The notes beneath the pieces were generated by a model. The model saw only the letters and a list, made by a program, of their open reading frames with translations, was not told the DNA's origin and searched no databases. A stretch of DNA of 58,022 nt from JAJDFU01 sp964641965 (lineage in GTDB: Bacteria; Bacteroidota; Bacteroidia; Chitinophagales; Saprospiraceae): contig CAZXLD010000029.1 of the NCBI GenBank assembly GCA_964641965.1, forward strand, positions 1 to 58,022, given 5' to 3'. The position numbers and the translations under genes are program-made. This document shows positions 44,953 to 53,768 of this stretch, in pieces. How positions within the stretch are numbered: position 1 is the stretch's first letter; the number at the start of each line of letters is the position of its first letter.

Positions 44953-45624
44953 TCAAATGCGCTGACCTCCGGAAATATATTTTCCAACCAGGATCGCAAT
45001 CAGAATGGTTAGATAGATCTGGCCGGAAAGGCTAACGAGAATAGCCAGAGACATAGCCGGTGCCGTAGCCGGTAAAATATCCCCATATCCAAGCGTAGAT
45101 AGGGTCACAAAACTGAAATAAAGATATTGGAAGTTGCTTTCCTCCAGGGCAGACAGCTGAAGTGAATTGGGCTGAAAATGTTCCAGGAAGGAAAAAAGTA
45201 ATGCACCAATGAGTCCAAGAATCAGATAGCCGACTATTCCACCCAGGATTGCGTTCGTGTCAACATGCCTGGCAGTCCAAACTGCCCGAATCAAAAGGGT
45301 GAGGAGGAAGAGAAAAAAAGAAAGCGAAAAAACCAGGCTTAAGAATTTGAACCCAATATGATCAGTCATTTCCCCTATCCAGAAAAATGCCAGCGTCAAA
45401 AAACTTAATACCAACCCTAAGTAAAGGCCTTTCTTGCTCTGAGTAGTGGTGTAGGATCCGGAGAACAACAGAAAAGTAAAACATATTTGATAAAATATGT
45501 TTTCCAAGTTGAAGAGAAGCCCTATTGCCGGGACGGATAGAATACCGATCAGAGCCATTAGCAGCAACAGATATTTGTTGGTTTGGATGTGATGGTCCGG
45601 GTTGTATTTAAAAAAGGCAGCCAT
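44953..45624 (-). CDS. Potassium channel-like protein (ion-channel 2TM pore)
   Basis: Six hydrophobic segments; the last two flank a pore loop with the TLGYGD filter (about 177-182). No C-terminal RCK/TrkA domain is present. It should be an inner-membrane K+ channel. The 3' end is 48 bp from the DUF202 gene, convergent with it. Confidence 0.86.
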   Translation of the reverse strand: MAAFFKYNPDHHIQTNKYLLLLMALIGILSVPAIGLLFNLENIFYQICFTFLLFSGSYTTTQSKKGLYLGLVLSFLTLAFFWIGEMTDHIGFKFLSLVFSLSFFLFLLTLLIRAVWTARHVDTNAILGGIVGYLILGLIGALLFSFLEHFQPNSLQLSALEESNFQYLYFSFVTLSTLGYGDILPATAPAMSLAILVSLSGQIYLTILIAILVGKYISGGQRI

Positions 45625-45736
45625 TTTCAGGATTCACTTTTGAAAAACCAGATTACAAAACAATAATGTTGGATCGAACAACCTACTTTGTATCCACCAT
45701 GTTAGATTATTGCTTGTCATTAAAATTGAACAAATA

Positions 45737-46555
45737 ATGACGTTTGTGGAGATAAAAGGTGCAAAAATTCCTGCTCTGGGGCTGGGTACCTGGCGTTTGG
45801 AAGGAACTGATGCCAAAGATCTGGTTGAAAATGCACTCGAAATTGGGTATCGGCATATTGATACTGCGCAAATGTACGGCAATGAAAACGAGGTCGGTCA
45901 TGCTATCCGAGGCTCTGGAGTGCCTCGGCAAGAACTGTTTATCACGACCAAGGTTACACTTGGCAACCTGGAGCGTACCAAATTTCATAAATCGGTAGAG
46001 GAAAGCCTTCGTAAACTGCGGCTGGAGCAGGTAGATCTGCTCCTCATTCATTGGCCCCACCCTCAGATTCGGATGGAGGACTATTTGGAAGACCTTGTCG
46101 CTGTTCAGGAGGAAGGATTGACCAAGCATATCGGCATCAGCAATTTTACTTCCATTCAGATCGCAAGAGCAGTTAATTTTGCGCCAAACCTGATCAATAA
46201 TCAGATCGAGTATCACCCATTTATTGATCAACGTAAGGTCTGGAAGGCCTGTCGACAGCATGGTTTGACGCTTACCGCTTACAGCCCGTTGGCTCAGGGA
46301 AGGGTTTCTCAAAACCAGGCCTTGGCTACCATTGGGAGTAAATATGGCAAAACCTGTGTACAGGTCGCGTTGCGTTGGTTAATCCAGCAAGAAGGGGTTA
46401 TTGCTATCCCCAAAACGGCTTCACTGAAACGGCTTCAAGAAAATCTGGAAATATTCAACTTCGAATTGGATCAAGATGATATGGCCCAGATTTTCGCACT
46501 TACCAAAGCAAATAACCGGCTCGTTAACCCGGGCCATGCGCCTGCATGGAATTGA
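45737..46555 (+). CDS. Aldo/keto reductase
   Basis: TIM-barrel oxidoreductase of about 272 residues. Catalytic residues are in GYRHIDTAQMYGNE (Asp, Tyr), the Lys region FITTKVTL and the His in LLIHWPHP; the NADP-binding end is AIPKTASLKRLQENLEIF. ATG 45737 (MTFVEIKGAKIPALGLGTWR) is the usual start; the frame reaches 45710. Confidence 0.92.
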   Translation: MTFVEIKGAKIPALGLGTWRLEGTDAKDLVENALEIGYRHIDTAQMYGNENEVGHAIRGSGVPRQELFITTKVTLGNLERTKFHKSVEESLRKLRLEQVDLLLIHWPHPQIRMEDYLEDLVAVQEEGLTKHIGISNFTSIQIARAVNFAPNLINNQIEYHPFIDQRKVWKACRQHGLTLTAYSPLAQGRVSQNQALATIGSKYGKTCVQVALRWLIQQEGVIAIPKTASLKRLQENLEIFNFELDQDDMAQIFALTKANNRLVNPGHAPAWN

Positions 46556-46634
46556 ATTGATTTCTTGGTGTGGTCATGTCGGGATGCAGTGACGCCAAAT
46601 GATCAAAACATCCCGATACCAAGAGAGTTCAGCA

Positions 46635-46976
46635 TCAATCCACTCGCTTTAGTTGTTCTGTCAGCCGTAGCAGGGCTTCGCTAATTCGGTTTTGTTCAAC
46701 GCTGGACTCACTCGGAGAGAGAAGGCCTTTTATCTCCTGTTGATCGAGCCGATGTATGCGCTCCTGTAGCTGTAGGGCCGTCCGATGCAGCTCGGCATCA
46801 CCCGTTGTCTCTTCCGCCAGCCGAGAGGCAGCTTCCTTCAACCGGCTTTCACTTATCAGTCGCTGAATGGTTGCGACGGGATCAGGATGCTCCCTTTGCC
46901 AATTCAGCAGGTAGATCTTGACGATCCAATACACATCGATCACCAGCCGGTAACTCCTTCCACGCGCTTTCTTCAT
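46635..46976 (-). CDS. Small EAD11-like protein
   Basis: A 113-residue protein whose C-terminal part fits the effector-associated domain 11 pattern: VATIQRLISESRLKEAASRL, then LHRTALQLQERIHRLDQQEI and SSVEQNRISEALLRLTEQL. No effector domain is fused. It is divergent from dinB, with the dinB operator between them. It could be an adaptor in a conflict system, or a truncated larger gene. Confidence in the domain name is moderate. Confidence 0.55.
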   Translation of the reverse strand: MKKARGRSYRLVIDVYWIVKIYLLNWQREHPDPVATIQRLISESRLKEAASRLAEETTGDAELHRTALQLQERIHRLDQQEIKGLLSPSESSVEQNRISEALLRLTEQLKRVD

Positions 46977-47007
46977 GGGCTTATCTACGTTGAAATGATA
47001 GTTGAAT

Positions 47008-47030
47008 ATTTAAAACAAATTGTTTTAAAT
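47008..47030. promoter_or_regulatory. Operator-like inverted repeat before dinB
   Basis: ATTTAAAACAA and its exact complement TTGTTTTAAAT flank one central A: a 23-bp palindrome 70 bp before dinB and 32 bp before the divergent EAD11-like gene. A related sequence precedes dnaE at 50588-50610 (19 of 23 positions equal). Confidence 0.65.
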
Positions 47031-47100
47031 TGTGGTTCCAGTCAAGTAGTTCAACATTTCAATTACGAACTACCCAACATACTAGAGAAACCATCAATCT

Positions 47101-48243
47101 ATGTTTGAACGAGCGATACTCCATCTCGATCTGGATGCCTTTTTTGCTTCCGTAGAGATCTTGAAGAACAGCGCCTTAAAAGGGAAACCTTTACTGATCG
47201 GCGGCAGTAGTGGCCGTGGCGTGGTGGCGTCCTGTAGCTACGAAGCACGCATATTCGGGATCCATTCTGCAATGCCTATGCGTATGGCCCTCCGCCTTTG
47301 CCCGGATGCGATCGTATTGCGGGGCGATATGGAATCGTATTCCAACTTTTCCAAGATGATTACCGAGATCATTGCAGAGGAAGCGCCTTTGTTTGAAAAA
47401 GCCTCTGTCGATGAATTTTACATAGACCTTACTGGAATGGATCGGCATTTTGGTTGCTGGAGGTGGTCGGGCGAGCTTCGAAAAAAGATTATTCACGAGA
47501 CAGGACTCCCTTTATCCGTAGGTCTATCGGTCAATAAATTGGTCTCCAAAGTTGGTGCAGGGGAAGCCAAACCGAATGGGGCTCAGCTGGTGGATGCAGG
47601 GCGGGAAAAAGCCTTTTTGGCTCCGCTACCCGTGCGTAAAATCCCTTCGATCGGCAAGGCTACGCACCGGAAACTCAGCTTTATGGGCGTTCGCGATATC
47701 CGTACCTTAAGCCAGATACCGCCCCGATTATTGGAGCGCGAGTTTGGCAAACATGGACTTAGCCTGTGGAAGAAGGCCAATGCGATCGATAGCAGTCCGG
47801 TGGTGCCTTACCACGACCGCAAGTCGATCTCCACCGAACGCACCTTTCAAACCGATACGACAGATATTCGCTTTCTGCGTGACAAGCTAAGCGGGATGGT
47901 CAGCAAGCTGGCGTTTGAACTGCGCAACAGCCAAAAGCTCACCAGTTGTATTGCCGTCAAGTTGCGTTACTCGGATTTCAATACCTTCTCCCGGCAGCGA
48001 CATATACCCTACACCGCCAGTGACACGATGATCCTCAGGCACGTGCACGAATTGTTCGATAAGCTATATGAGCGTCGCCAACTGGTGCGTCTCGTGGGCG
48101 TACGCTTCAGCGGCCTGGTACACGGCAGCCCGCAACTGGACCTGTTTGATCAGGATAAGAAAGATGAACGTCTGCTACAGGCCATGGATAAGATCCGCAA
48201 GCGGTTTGGGGCAAAGGCAGTGGGAACAGCGGCGGAGACGTAG
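47101..48243 (+). CDS. dinB: DNA polymerase IV (Y family)
   Basis: Translesion DNA polymerase of 380 residues. Catalytic acidic residues are in HLDLDAFFASVE and SVDEFYIDL; SCSYEARIFGI holds the steric-gate region. The little-finger domain follows, and a probable clamp-binding motif QLDLFD is near residue 346. It is 2.4 kb upstream of an error-prone-type dnaE, and both have the same operator-like motif, consistent with an induced mutagenesis cassette. Confidence 0.92.
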   Translation: MFERAILHLDLDAFFASVEILKNSALKGKPLLIGGSSGRGVVASCSYEARIFGIHSAMPMRMALRLCPDAIVLRGDMESYSNFSKMITEIIAEEAPLFEKASVDEFYIDLTGMDRHFGCWRWSGELRKKIIHETGLPLSVGLSVNKLVSKVGAGEAKPNGAQLVDAGREKAFLAPLPVRKIPSIGKATHRKLSFMGVRDIRTLSQIPPRLLEREFGKHGLSLWKKANAIDSSPVVPYHDRKSISTERTFQTDTTDIRFLRDKLSGMVSKLAFELRNSQKLTSCIAVKLRYSDFNTFSRQRHIPYTASDTMILRHVHELFDKLYERRQLVRLVGVRFSGLVHGSPQLDLFDQDKKDERLLQAMDKIRKRFGAKAVGTAAET

Positions 48244-48631
48244 ATGCTTGGATGGAGTGATGCCTGGATGAGGTGTGGCTGACTTGCGGGTACCAGAAGG
48301 GGGGCTTTGTATATCCAACATACTGAAATATATACAAAACCCCTCAGCTCAATTTCACCACTGCCCAATACAACCGGGCATTTTGGGTCTCGGAGTCGAT
48401 AATGAGCCAAGTCGCATAGCGGGATAATATTGGCGTCCGCATGTAAGGAGATCCCTTACGCTTAGCGGAGAGATACAGAAAGAGACTTTCTGTAAATGAA
48501 TCCGACAAGTGCAGACAATGGCAATTCTACCCGATTCAGGGTGGTATGTGTATCTTACATTTGTAGTCCTCGCCTAAAGGCCCATACCCCCGTATGGACT
48601 CTTTTAAAAACCTCAGTTTACAGACTTTTAC
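48244..48631. other. Gap after dinB with a strong hairpin
   Basis: A stem of GGGGCTTTGTATAT with ATATACAAAACCCC (one mismatch), 48301-48343, lies soon after dinB. It could end the dinB transcript, though no T-tract follows. No gene is supported in the rest. Confidence 0.5.
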
Positions 48632-49414
48632 ATGAACAGTAGAGATCAGTCCCTGGATATCTACAGGGAAGTATTTGAGACCTACCAGGAATTCTCAGGT
48701 ACCGTAGTAGAGGCGCATATCAATCGCCTGCGTGAAATTGATAAAATCTTACCCCCCAGTTCTACTTTTTTCATCATTACCAACACCTCCAAGGGAACGT
48801 TCGAATTTGTCAGCAAGAATTTTGAATACGCCCTCGGGTTGGATCGCAAAAAGATGTTGGCCGAAGGAGTACCTTATTGGCTCAACCATATGCACCCGGA
48901 GGTATTGCCCACCTGGATTTCGATCCTGGGAGACCTCATGGATTACACAATGGTGAAGATTCCGGAAAAGGAGCGTATGCGCATCCAATATCAATGGACG
49001 TATAAGGTCAGAACCCAATCTGGTGCGTATGCCAACTTACTCGAACAAACAATACCCCTCTATCTGGATGGTGTAGGAAAGCCGATTATTGGATTAGCTC
49101 ATTTGGCTGTGATCGGGTATGACGAGCCCTTACCACTGCGCTCAGCCGTGCGTCGGATGAACAACAATGATCAGTACGAAACACTTCGGGTTCGGAGCTA
49201 TGATGCCCAGCAGTTGTTGTCGGACCAATTGACCGCACGCGAGCGTGACGTGATCCGCTTGCTTGCCCTCGGGAACTCCAGCAGGGAGATCGCAAAGAAA
49301 TTATTCATCAGCGTACATACGGTAGATACGCATCGTCGCCGGATCCTGAAGAAATTGAACTGTTCGTCCACTGTGCAGGCCGTTGCTCAATACCGGATGA
49401 ATGGCTATGTGTAA
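48632..49414 (+). CDS. LuxR-type transcriptional regulator with PAS-like domain
   Basis: Residues 45-170 fold like PAS (FIITNTSKGTFEFVSKNFEY, ALGLDRKKML, WTYKVRTQSGAYANLLEQ). The C-terminal LuxR HTH is LTARERDVIRLLALGNSSRE and ISVHTVDTHRRRILKKL. It lacks a receiver domain, so it probably responds to a ligand or redox cue. It lies between dinB and the transposase. A terminator follows at 49533. Confidence 0.86.
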   Translation: MNSRDQSLDIYREVFETYQEFSGTVVEAHINRLREIDKILPPSSTFFIITNTSKGTFEFVSKNFEYALGLDRKKMLAEGVPYWLNHMHPEVLPTWISILGDLMDYTMVKIPEKERMRIQYQWTYKVRTQSGAYANLLEQTIPLYLDGVGKPIIGLAHLAVIGYDEPLPLRSAVRRMNNNDQYETLRVRSYDAQQLLSDQLTARERDVIRLLALGNSSREIAKKLFISVHTVDTHRRRILKKLNCSSTVQAVAQYRMNGYV

Positions 49415-49532
49415 GGACCAACAAATTACTCAGGATTGAGTATTGCGAACCCTTGGCTGGGGCGCTACCTTTAGTTATCAGTAGGAAAGTGCTAAACCCC
49501 ACAGTACTTTATTTTTCCCTGGTTGTTAACGG

Positions 49533-49568
49533 GCCTGTCAGTAGTATGCTGGTGGGCCTGTTTTTTTT
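49533..49568 (+). terminator. Intrinsic terminator after the LuxR-type gene
   Basis: GCCTGTCAG pairs with CTGGTGGGC (three wobble pairs), then CTG and a run of eight T. Confidence 0.65.
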
Positions 49569-49700
49569 GCCTGAGCCGCCTGCAAGTCGAATTCAATTCT
49601 GGAAGTTCTTTTAATGAAGGAATGAAAGAAATGAAGAGTAGTTATCCTTTGGAGGATTTCAGGATGGCGACCAGGATCCTTATCAGCTCTTCGCAATCTA

Positions 49701-49731
49701 TGTAGCGGCTGCTTTAGCTGCCGCCCTAACA
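49701..49731. repeat. REP-like imperfect hairpin, left of the transposase
   Basis: TGTAGCGGCTGC-TTTA-GCTGCCGC forms a stem with a T-T mismatch; the outer part TGTAGCGGC resembles the perfect palindrome at 50509-50542. Confidence 0.5.
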
Positions 49732-49832
49732 TGACTACCCTTGCGGTAAATGACACTCATATTTGGCAAAGCAATTCGATAGTTATCGGGTGTTAGCAAA
49801 GGATTCGCAGTTACACTAAATACAGGATATCA

Positions 49833-50495
49833 TTAATCCGCCGCTACAAATGAAAATCTCCAATCTTCCGCTCGTTTCACCAAGCCCGCCTTAACAGGAT
49901 TTTCAATGATGTACTGAACAGTATTTTCCCACTCTTTTCCATTACGCATATACCGATCATAGCTATCCTTGGCCCAAAGCGGACCGGATCGCCCCAGGTG
50001 TTTATTGATCAGATAGACAGAACCCCCCTTGATCAATTGCATGATCTTGTGGAGTTGTACATAGGTTTTCGGAGTTTCTGCCAGGTAGAACCCTTGGTCA
50101 TCTACAATCTGAGCTTGCAAACTGATCAGCAAATGCACGTGATTGGGCATGATGCAGTAGGCTTGCAGTTCATAGAGTTGGCCATCGTACTGCTGTAGGC
50201 GGTCAACCAAGACCTGAGCCACGTTCTCGTCTTGTAAATAACATTTACCAATATATTCACGGTCAAGCTGTGCCTCCACCTTTCTAAAAAGTTTCTGGCG
50301 AAGTTCCTCCAGCTTTTGTCGGGAATACAACGAGGGGCTTTTTAACAATTTTTCTTTCTTCTGCTTAAAATCGAGGGTTAACCTCTTCAATACTTCTGAA
50401 GGCAAGGCATCCGCTAGCCGGAAAGTCACAAAAAAGGCTGCTCCGATTGGGGCAATGTGTGGTAGCCTGTTTCGGTATTCTGTTTTGACAGACAT
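49833..50495 (-). CDS. REP-associated tyrosine transposase (RAYT, Y1_Tnp)
   Basis: A 220-residue Y1/HUH-type transposase related to IS200/IS605 TnpA. The HUH motif is CIMPNHVHLLISL and the catalytic Tyr is probably in KDSYDRYMRNG; the end reads YIIENPVKAGLVKRAEDWRF. RAYTs process REP hairpins, and such hairpins are on both sides. The end of the gene itself contains TAGCGGCGG, a REP-like half. Confidence 0.86.
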   Translation of the reverse strand: MSVKTEYRNRLPHIAPIGAAFFVTFRLADALPSEVLKRLTLDFKQKKEKLLKSPSLYSRQKLEELRQKLFRKVEAQLDREYIGKCYLQDENVAQVLVDRLQQYDGQLYELQAYCIMPNHVHLLISLQAQIVDDQGFYLAETPKTYVQLHKIMQLIKGGSVYLINKHLGRSGPLWAKDSYDRYMRNGKEWENTVQYIIENPVKAGLVKRAEDWRFSFVAAD

Positions 50496-50508
50496 AGCAC
50501 TGGGATTT

Positions 50509-50542
50509 TATTGTAGCGGCGAGTTAACTCGCCGCTACAATA
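50509..50542. repeat. Perfect 34-bp REP-like palindrome
   Basis: TTGTAGCGGCGAGTT (50511-50525) is followed directly by its exact complement; the symmetry extends by two bases on each side. It lies 14 bp upstream of the RAYT start. Confidence 0.7.
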
Positions 50543-50587
50543 TTTATATATCTCCAACCACTAGCAATATACCTCTCCTTTCCCTAT

Positions 50588-50610
50588 TTTTGACACAAAA
50601 TGTTTTAAAT
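50588..50610. promoter_or_regulatory. Operator-like motif before dnaE
   Basis: Equal to the dinB palindrome at 19 of 23 positions, with the right half TGTTTTAAAT fully kept. It lies 88 bp before the dnaE start. Confidence 0.55.
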
Positions 50611-50612
50611 AA

Positions 50613-50700
50613 ACGGCGAACGGTATGCGGTAGACGGTAAGCGGTAGTAGCGGTCCAAAAACCGGCCACCGCTCACCGTAGGCCGTCAACCGTCATCCGT
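50613..50700. repeat. Inverted heptamer arrays over the dnaE start
   Basis: Five units with (A/G)CGG at 50613, 50620, 50627, 50634 and 50641; then five units with CCG(T/C) at 50669, 50676, 50683, 50690 and 50697. The arrays are complementary and can form a long imperfect hairpin that includes the GTG start codon at 50699. Confidence 0.65.
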
Positions 50701-53700
50701 GTATCTCAACTGCCACTCCTGCTACAGCCTTCGCTACGGTACGCTCCAGCCCAAAAAGCTGGTCGAGCAGGCCGTTCGCTGGGGGATAAAGTCCTTAGCA
50801 CTCACAGATATCAACAATACCAGTTGCGTATTTGAGTTTGTCAGCCTATGCCGAAAAGCGGATATCAAGCCGGTGATAGGTATCGAGTTCCGACAAGAAC
50901 ACGAGCTCAAGTTCATTGGTCTGGCACGCAATGATGAAGGCTTTCGGCAACTCAACGAACTCCTGACCCGCTGTTCGCTCGAAGATCTGTCCATACCGGA
51001 TATTGCCCCCTCTATGCCCGATACGGTCATCATTTATCCACGGCTGATACGCGATATCCGCAACTTTCGGAAGAACGAGTTCCTGGGCATTCGCCCCGAG
51101 CATGTCAATCGCTTATTTAACAAAGATCTGCTGAAGCATCAGGACAAGCTGATCGCCTGGTGTCCGGTCACCTTCCTGGACGATGACGGATTTCGCCTGC
51201 ATCAATTGCTTCGAGCGATTGATCTCAATACAACCCTAAGTAAACTTAGCATTACCGGCGGAGGCGCACGGGGAGCCAAGCGAAACGAACGCCTATTACC
51301 CCCTGATGCCTTGAAAGCCTATTACAGAGGCTATCCTCAACTCATTGAACAAGCCGAACAAGTCCTTGCCCAATGCCACATTCGGATGAAAACCGGCTTG
51401 CAACTCAATCGCCAGGACTTTACCGGGAGCAAAGAAGGCGATTACAAGCTTCTGGAGAAGCTGGCGCTTAGTGGCTGTATCCAACGCTATGGGCCAGATC
51501 ATAAGGAAGCCCTCCTGCGTACCCAAAAAGAGCTCCATGTGATCCGGCGACAGGACTTCTGCTCCTATTTTCTCATCAGTTGGGATATTGTGCGCTATGC
51601 CCGCACAGCCGGTTACCAACACGTGGGCCGGGGCAGTGGGGCCAACTCCATTGTCGCCTATTGCCTGCAGATCACCGATGTGGACCCGCTCGAGCTCAAT
51701 CTCTTTTTCGAGCGCTTCATCAATCCCTATCGCAGCTCTCCTCCGGATTTTGATATTGACTTTTCCTGGGATGAACGCGACGATGTAACGGATTACATTT
51801 TCAAGCGGTACGGACGAGCACACACTGCCCTGTTAGCTACCTACAGTACTTTCAAAGGCCGGTCGATCATTCGCGAACTGGGGAAAGTATTCGGACTGCC
51901 CAAAGCAGAAATCGATAAAATCGTCGATCACCCCGAACGTACAGCAACGCATCACGAACTGGCAAAGGATATTTTCAAGTACGGCCAACTGATGGAGGGC
52001 CTGCCTAACCATTTATCCATTCATGCAGGAGGGATTGTCATTGCCGAAGAACCACTGGCCTATCATACCGCCCTGCAGCTGATGCCTAAAGGCTTTCCAA
52101 TCACACACTTTGATATGTACCACGGGGAGGATATGGGCTTTCATAAATTCGATGTGCTCAGCCAACGGGGCCTGGGCCACATCAAAGACGCAGTAGAATT
52201 GGTTAAGCAAAACCAGGGGCGTGCGGTCGATATTTACGATGTAGCGTACATTAAACAGGATGAGCAGGTGATCCAACAGCTTCGCTCCGGTAAATGCATG
52301 GGCTGCTTCTACATTGAAAGTCCGGCGATGCGGGGTCTGCTCAGTAAGCTGGGCTGTGATAACTATGTGCATCTGGTAGCGGCCAGTTCGATCATCCGGC
52401 CTGGAGTAGCCCAATCGGGGATGATGCGGGAGTACATCCACCGCTTTCACCATCCCAATAGCTTTGAGTATCTGCATCCGGTTTTTGAGGAACAGCTGTG
52501 CGAGACCTTCGGCGTGATGGTCTACCAGGAGGATGTGATGAAGATCGCACACCATTTCGCCGGTCTGGATCTGGATGAAAGCGATGTGCTTCGCCGTATC
52601 ATGACCGGCAAGAAGTATAAGGGAGATACCTTCGAGCGTCTGAAGCAGCGCTATTTTGACAATTGCATTGCCCGCGGCTACCCGGATACCTTGATCCAGG
52701 AGGTCTGGCGACAAATCGAGAGCTTTTCGGGCTATTCCTTTTGCAAGGCCCATTCTGCCAGCTTTGCGGTGGAGAGCTTCCAGAGCCTTTATCTGAAGGC
52801 CTACTACCCACTGGAATTCATGGTAGCTGTGATCAATAACTTCGGCGGCTTTTACAAAACGGAATATTATTTTCATGAAGCACGCATGAACGGAGCCCAC
52901 ATCCACGCCCCCTGTGTCAACCACAGTCGCTATCTCACACATATTGACGGCACCAACATCTACATTGGCTTTGTACACCTGCACGGAATGGAGCGCACGG
53001 TTGCACATCGCATCGTACAGCAACGCGCACAGGGAGGAGTATTCCGTGGCCTGGCCGATTTCGTTAGCCGCGTCGACATCTCAACGGAACAACTGGAGAT
53101 CCTGATCCGGATCGGCGCTTTTCGTTTCACAGGCAAAAACAAATACGAACTCATGTGGGAGAAGAATGCCGTCTTTCGCCCGGGCGAGCAGCAGAATGGA
53201 ACGTTGAGCCTCTTCCCGATGGACGATGAACGACTCACGGCTGACGGCCCACGGCCCACGGAGGACGATGATGATATTCAACTACCTTCCCTCGCTGAAG
53301 GCGAGTTTGACCAAGCCTTTGACGAAATCGAGCTGCTCGGCTTCCCACTGCGCCCCATTTTCGATCTACTGAAAGATCCCGAGCGCTACCAGGGGGATGA
53401 GGTCTTCATTCGGGCATCGGATCTGAAGAAGCACGTTGGCAAACTGGTGCACATCCTGGGCTATTATGTCTGCCGGAAGGATGTCCGTACCAAACACCGG
53501 CAGCTCATGCACTTTGGTACCTGGCTGGATGTGGAGGGTATGTTTTTCGATACAACTCACTTTCCGGATACCTTACAGAAAGCTCCTTTTCGGGGCAAGG
53601 GCATTTATAGGATTACGGGTAAAGTGGTGGAGGATTTTGGTTTCCCGAGTGTAGATGTGATCACGATGGAGATGCTGCCGCTGGTATCGGATTCGAGGTA

Positions 53701-53704
53701 TTGA
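50699..53704 (+). CDS. DNA polymerase III alpha subunit, error-prone (DnaE2-like)
   Basis: A C-family polymerase of 1001 residues, shorter than replicative DnaE. PHP domain (YLNCHSCYSLRYGTLQP, ALTDINN; the PHP His of ALTDH is Ile), palm with PPDFDIDFSWDERDDV (about 346-360), then SGYSFCKAHSASFAVES typical of DnaE2/ImuC-like enzymes. A clamp-binding-like TLSLF is near residue 837. Start is GTG 50699. Residues about 844-856 are encoded by an in-frame heptamer repeat. It pairs with dinB. Confidence 0.9.
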   Translation: MYLNCHSCYSLRYGTLQPKKLVEQAVRWGIKSLALTDINNTSCVFEFVSLCRKADIKPVIGIEFRQEHELKFIGLARNDEGFRQLNELLTRCSLEDLSIPDIAPSMPDTVIIYPRLIRDIRNFRKNEFLGIRPEHVNRLFNKDLLKHQDKLIAWCPVTFLDDDGFRLHQLLRAIDLNTTLSKLSITGGGARGAKRNERLLPPDALKAYYRGYPQLIEQAEQVLAQCHIRMKTGLQLNRQDFTGSKEGDYKLLEKLALSGCIQRYGPDHKEALLRTQKELHVIRRQDFCSYFLISWDIVRYARTAGYQHVGRGSGANSIVAYCLQITDVDPLELNLFFERFINPYRSSPPDFDIDFSWDERDDVTDYIFKRYGRAHTALLATYSTFKGRSIIRELGKVFGLPKAEIDKIVDHPERTATHHELAKDIFKYGQLMEGLPNHLSIHAGGIVIAEEPLAYHTALQLMPKGFPITHFDMYHGEDMGFHKFDVLSQRGLGHIKDAVELVKQNQGRAVDIYDVAYIKQDEQVIQQLRSGKCMGCFYIESPAMRGLLSKLGCDNYVHLVAASSIIRPGVAQSGMMREYIHRFHHPNSFEYLHPVFEEQLCETFGVMVYQEDVMKIAHHFAGLDLDESDVLRRIMTGKKYKGDTFERLKQRYFDNCIARGYPDTLIQEVWRQIESFSGYSFCKAHSASFAVESFQSLYLKAYYPLEFMVAVINNFGGFYKTEYYFHEARMNGAHIHAPCVNHSRYLTHIDGTNIYIGFVHLHGMERTVAHRIVQQRAQGGVFRGLADFVSRVDISTEQLEILIRIGAFRFTGKNKYELMWEKNAVFRPGEQQNGTLSLFPMDDERLTADGPRPTEDDDDIQLPSLAEGEFDQAFDEIELLGFPLRPIFDLLKDPERYQGDEVFIRASDLKKHVGKLVHILGYYVCRKDVRTKHRQLMHFGTWLDVEGMFFDTTHFPDTLQKAPFRGKGIYRITGKVVEDFGFPSVDVITMEMLPLVSDSRY
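53231..53263 (+). repeat. ACGGnnn repeat inside dnaE
   Basis: ACGG at 53237, 53244, 53251 and 53258, period 7, in frame with no stop, encoding a polar linker (ERLTADGPRPTEDDD). Confidence 0.6.
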
Positions 53705-53709
53705 TGTTT

Positions 53710-53751
53710 AATATTCAATGGGGGCACATTGAGCACTTAACACTGAATATT
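53710..53751. terminator. Hairpin between dnaE and the convergent membrane-protein gene
   Basis: AATATTCA (53710-53717) and TGAATATT (53744-53751) can pair over a 26-nt loop. Weak stem; termination is inferred from the convergent context. Confidence 0.35.
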
Positions 53752-53768
53752 TTCAAACGCTTCTCCCG

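Noticed and set aside
49523..49705. 60-residue ORF after the LuxR-type gene
   Set aside because: It begins inside the terminator hairpin and reads through the REP hairpin; not a gene.
50613..50700. The heptamer arrays as a CRISPR-like array
   Set aside because: Units are only 7 nt with no spacers and no cas genes; this is a low-complexity inverted repeat.
53081..53281. Long minus-strand ORFs inside dnaE and ligA
   Set aside because: They overlap genes with strong motifs on the plus strand and have no features; shadows.
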